Shown here: in pieces, positions 61,270 through 64,000 of the stretch
How positions within the stretch are numbered: the first letter of the stretch is position 1
How the letters are laid out: the number at the start of each line of letters is the position of its first letter
Source: Vicinamibacterales bacterium
GTDB taxonomy: Bacteria; Acidobacteriota; Vicinamibacteria; Vicinamibacterales; UBA8438
Reading direction: 5' to 3'
Assembly: GCA_958296065.1 (NCBI GenBank)
Contig: CATQHX010000063.1
Span: 1-64,000, forward strand
DNA: 64,000 nucleotides
The notes under the pieces: model-generated
Seen by the model: only the letters and a program-made list of their open reading frames with translations
Told to the model about the DNA's origin: nothing
Database searches by the model: none
Translations under genes and position numbers: made by a program

Positions 61270-62757
61270 CTACCGAATCGGACCCTCGTTGAAGATATCG
61301 ATGAAGCTCTCGGTCGTCTCCGCGCCGCCGAGTGCCCGCAGCAGGTCGGCCGTGCTCCCTCCGCCGAGCCCCGGCAACAGGATGTGCCCGCCCCCCTCGG
61401 CGATCATCAGCGGCGTGATGCCGCGTTGATCCGCCACCTGCACGGTCGCCCCGTGGTCGAAGAGGAGCCGCACGGCCGCGTCCGAGCGGATGTGCGCCGC
61501 GCCGTGCAACGCCGAGCGGCCGACCGCGTTGGTGGCGTTCACGTCGGCGCCGTGATCCAGCACGAACTGCACGGCATCGAGCGTCTCCGCCTCGGTCACC
61601 CGCGTCTCCGCCGGGACCCGTCCCAGACCGGACGCCACCATCAGCGGCGTGGTGCCTTCGTCGGTCGCCAGGCGCGTATCGGCGCCGGCCGCGACGAGCG
61701 CGTCCATCACCGCCACGTTGGCGTCCATCGCGGCGAGCAGGTACGGCGTGGCCCCGGCGATGCTGACGCGGAAGCGCTGGCTCGCGAACCCGAACTGCGG
61801 CGGGTGGTTGACCAGCCGCACGTCGGGATCCGCTCCGTGCGCCAGCAGCGCTTCGACCAGCTCCAGCTTGCCGCCTCGCACCCCGTTCAGCGAGCGCCAT
61901 TCCTCGTCGCGCTCCGTCTCGATGCCGCGCAGGCTGCCGGTCAGCTCCGAATGCCAGGAACCGGCCGCCCAGTGCAGCGGCGTGTAGCCCGCATCGCCGG
62001 CGTTCGGATCGCCCCCCCGCTCCAGCAGGAACATCGCCAGCCGGGTGTGCCCGCGGACCGTCGCGACGAGCAGCGGCGTGGCGCCGCCCGGGGCCATGGC
62101 GTTCACTTCGGCGCCCGCGTCCAGCAGCACCGTCGCCAGCTCCGGCTCGTCCTTGCGCGCCGCGATCGACAGCGCCGTGAACCCGCCGGCGGTGCGGGCG
62201 TGAACGTCGGCGCCACGTTCGACCAGCTCGCGCACGATCTCGGTGTGACCCTCCGCCGCCGCCCACATCAGCGCCGTCTGGCCCTGCCATGCCTCCGCCG
62301 CCGAGGGGTTCGCGCCGACGCCCAGCAATGCGCGCACGGCATCGACGCTGCCCGTCCGGGCGCACGTCATCAGCGGCGTCTCTCCCGTCGAGCGCGCCGC
62401 GTCCGGCGCCGCGCCCGCCCGCAGCAGCCGCGCCACCATCTCCGCCGACCCGTTGTCGCACGCCAGCGCCAACGGCGTCACCCCGTAGTCGTTGGCCGCG
62501 TCGACCTCGCTCCCGGCAGCGAGCAACAAGTCGGCCAGCGGCAGTGCGTCGTGGTAGGCGGCCCAGTGCAGAGCGGTCGCCCCGTCGGCGGCCGGCACGT
62601 TAACGTCGCTCCCTGCCCGCACCAAGGCCTCGACGGCCTCGGCGTCGCGGGCCCTGACCGCCCCAATCAGCGAGCCGTCGCTCGCGCCCGCCGACACGGC
62701 GCCGGCAGCCAGCAACAGCGCCAGCACTCCTCCGGACAGGCACCTCATGGCACGCAT
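61270..62757 (-). CDS. Exported ankyrin-repeat protein, copy 2
   Basis: 495 aa from MRAMRCLSGGVLALLLAAGA (signal peptide to SAGASDG). About ten ankyrin repeats, e.g. DGATALHWAAYHDALPLADL, TGETPLMTCARTGSVDAVRA, QGQTALMWAAAEGHTEIVRE, GYTPLHWAAGSWHSELTGSL and GITPLMIAEGGGHILLPGLG. It is homologous to copy 1 across the repeats, including the QALMWAAAEGHT unit. It lies upstream of the DUF1592/DUF1552 pair, whereas copy 1 lies downstream of the other pair. Confidence 0.87.
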   Translation of the reverse strand: MRAMRCLSGGVLALLLAAGAVSAGASDGSLIGAVRARDAEAVEALVRAGSDVNVPAADGATALHWAAYHDALPLADLLLAAGSEVDAANDYGVTPLALACDNGSAEMVARLLRAGAAPDAARSTGETPLMTCARTGSVDAVRALLGVGANPSAAEAWQGQTALMWAAAEGHTEIVRELVERGADVHARTAGGFTALSIAARKDEPELATVLLDAGAEVNAMAPGGATPLLVATVRGHTRLAMFLLERGGDPNAGDAGYTPLHWAAGSWHSELTGSLRGIETERDEEWRSLNGVRGGKLELVEALLAHGADPDVRLVNHPPQFGFASQRFRVSIAGATPYLLAAMDANVAVMDALVAAGADTRLATDEGTTPLMVASGLGRVPAETRVTEAETLDAVQFVLDHGADVNATNAVGRSALHGAAHIRSDAAVRLLFDHGATVQVADQRGITPLMIAEGGGHILLPGLGGGSTADLLRALGGAETTESFIDIFNEGPIR

Positions 62758-62886
62758 ATCACCCCTCGGCGCCGCCGGCGGCGCCCTCTTCCGATTCGAC
62801 AACTCCTCCAGGCTCCATGAACGCCCGGGAGCCTGGGCCGCAGGAGCCTCGGTCCAACGAAACTCCCACGCGACCGACAGGTCGCG

Positions 62887-64000
62887 CTAGTTCGCCAGCG
62901 GATGCGGCCTCATCTGGAAGCGGACGATCTCGCTCGTCGCCCCCTTGCCACCCTCGAGGTGGAACGGCGAACCGGTGTTGAAGCTCGACCAGACGCCGCG
63001 CCCCTTCCAGCCCGCGTCGGGATCGTCGATCCGGCCGTCGAGGCCGCGGCTGTAGAAGCCGAGCGGGTACGGCACACGCATGACCACCCATTCACCGCTG
63101 CCGGGATCGAGCGCGAGCAACGCGTCGGACGTCGTGCCGGTGGCGATCGGCACGTTCGCGCCAAGTCCCAGCGTGTCGAACTGGTCGACCCAGTTGTAGT
63201 AGTGGTAGTCGGCGTTCGCCGACCCGTCGACGCCCTTCAGCTTCGGCCCCGGCGACGGATACAGCGTCCATCCCTCGCGGCAGTGCTGGCCGGTCGCCGT
63301 CGGTCCGTTCAGCACCGTGCACTTGTCGCGGTCGAAGCTGGCGAGGTGGCCGCTGCCGCCCAGCGCCGTCCAGATCAACCCGTTGCGATCCACGTCGATG
63401 CCGCGCGGGCCGAAGCCCCACTCGCTCGGATCGCCGTTGGCGTCGTACGGCGGCTCGTACACCTCGGAAATGCAGGTCTCGGGCGGACTGTCGCCGAGGT
63501 CGAGACGAACCAGCCGCCCCGGCACGTCGAAACGCCGGGTGATCCATACCGACCCGTCCGGATGCGGTATGACGCCGTAGGCGCGCTTGAACTTGTCGAG
63601 GCTCCCGATGCGGGTGTCGCGCGCCGGATCAATCGCGACGTCGCCGTTGTAGTCCGGCTCGTTCCACGGCTTCGTGATGCGGCCGTCGCCGTTGGTGTCG
63701 ATGACGGTCGGGCACCAGCCCTGCGACGCCTGCTCGTCCCCGGTCTCGTCGTAGAGCCGCGTGTTGAGCCAGCCGATCGCCTCGGTCGAGCCGCTCAGCC
63801 AGAGCGTGTCGTCCTCGTCGTCGGCGAACTGCAGGTGGTGCGTGAAGTAGCAGGTGTCGATGAGCTCGAACTCGCCGGTCTCCGGGTCGTAGTAGGACAC
63901 CTGCCGTGACTCGGCGCGGTGCTGGATCGGGTAGTACTGCGCGAACCGGTGATCCGATCCCTCCAGGCACCAGTCGGGAACGTCGTTGGGCCGGACGGCC
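62887..64000 (-). CDS. Streptogramin-lyase-like/NHL beta-propeller protein, 5' part beyond the window
   Basis: The frame is open from the window edge (AVRPNDVPDWCLEGSDHRFA, then QYYPIQHRAESRQVSYYDPE) to the stop at 62887, at least 370 aa. Propeller-like blades are seen: GPRGIDVDRNGLIWTALGGS, LASFDRDKC, TTSDALLALDPGSGEWVVMR. Also TGEFELIDTCYFTHHLQFAD and PDGSVWITRRFDVPGRLVRL, text common in acidobacterial proteins described as Vgb-like or carboxypeptidase-regulatory-like. Cys at intervals may form disulfides. It is the first visible gene of the minus-strand cluster. Confidence 0.75.
   Translation of the reverse strand, partial: AVRPNDVPDWCLEGSDHRFAQYYPIQHRAESRQVSYYDPETGEFELIDTCYFTHHLQFADDEDDTLWLSGSTEAIGWLNTRLYDETGDEQASQGWCPTVIDTNGDGRITKPWNEPDYNGDVAIDPARDTRIGSLDKFKRAYGVIPHPDGSVWITRRFDVPGRLVRLDLGDSPPETCISEVYEPPYDANGDPSEWGFGPRGIDVDRNGLIWTALGGSGHLASFDRDKCTVLNGPTATGQHCREGWTLYPSPGPKLKGVDGSANADYHYYNWVDQFDTLGLGANVPIATGTTSDALLALDPGSGEWVVMRVPYPLGFYSRGLDGRIDDPDAGWKGRGVWSSFNTGSPFHLEGGKGATSEIVRFQMRPHPLAN

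Noticed and set aside
1..64000. tRNA or rRNA genes
   Set aside because: No stretch shows a tRNA cloverleaf with the GGTTCGA-type arm in the right setting or rRNA conserved segments that I could recognise.

Overview
The window is high-GC bacterial DNA. The gene set on the right (paired DUF1592/DUF1552 genes, exported quinoproteins, NHL propellers, S9 peptidase, exported ankyrin proteins) is typical of Acidobacteriota, probably a Vicinamibacteria-like lineage. That placement is inference from gene content; there is no rRNA or ribosomal marker here.

Left third (about 1-25000): one long type I-E CRISPR array, read on the minus strand, broken into three blocks (548-2547, 5442-5591, 18631-21715; 87 repeats by eye) by transposons. 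A degenerate repeat at 487-514 marks the leader-distal end, so the leader and cas genes should lie to the right. They are missing: an IS21-family element (21723-24972) abuts the leader-proximal repeat and then runs into a truncated chalcone-isomerase-like gene. Three different IS21-family elements sit in or at the edge of the array. IS21-A (2558-5414) has an IstA lacking its catalytic-Glu segment. IS21-B (5603-18602, exactly bounded by a 6-bp target duplication TTCATG) is a nest: its istA is split by a serine-recombinase element, and its istB by a RIT element (three overlapping tyrosine recombinases) plus an IS91-like element. IS21-C is intact. IS21-A and IS21-C share a passenger gene of 96 codons behind a 14-bp palindrome, followed by a branched inverted-repeat structure that could be a structured RNA.

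Middle (25660-37100): a minus-strand cluster encodes a quinoprotein dehydrogenase, a cobalt-type nitrile hydratase whose alpha subunit carries a twin-arginine motif, two beta subunits, an accessory protein and an M20 amidohydrolase. Plus-strand genes follow: a disulfide oxidoreductase, an NHL propeller, an unknown secreted protein and an exported MBL-fold hydrolase.

Right (37200-64000): S9 peptidase, polysaccharide deacetylase plus cupin, a decayed patch (DUF4143 ATPase pseudogene, PIN toxin, frameshifted unknown gene), a carboxylesterase, an MFS transporter, an SGNH hydrolase and a dienelactone hydrolase. A long minus-strand cluster with mirror-like gene order ends the window: propeller, ankyrin, DUF1592, DUF1552, DUF1592, DUF1552, ankyrin, PQQ propeller. 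Most of these proteins have signal peptides, suggesting a periplasmic degradative and oxidative lifestyle.
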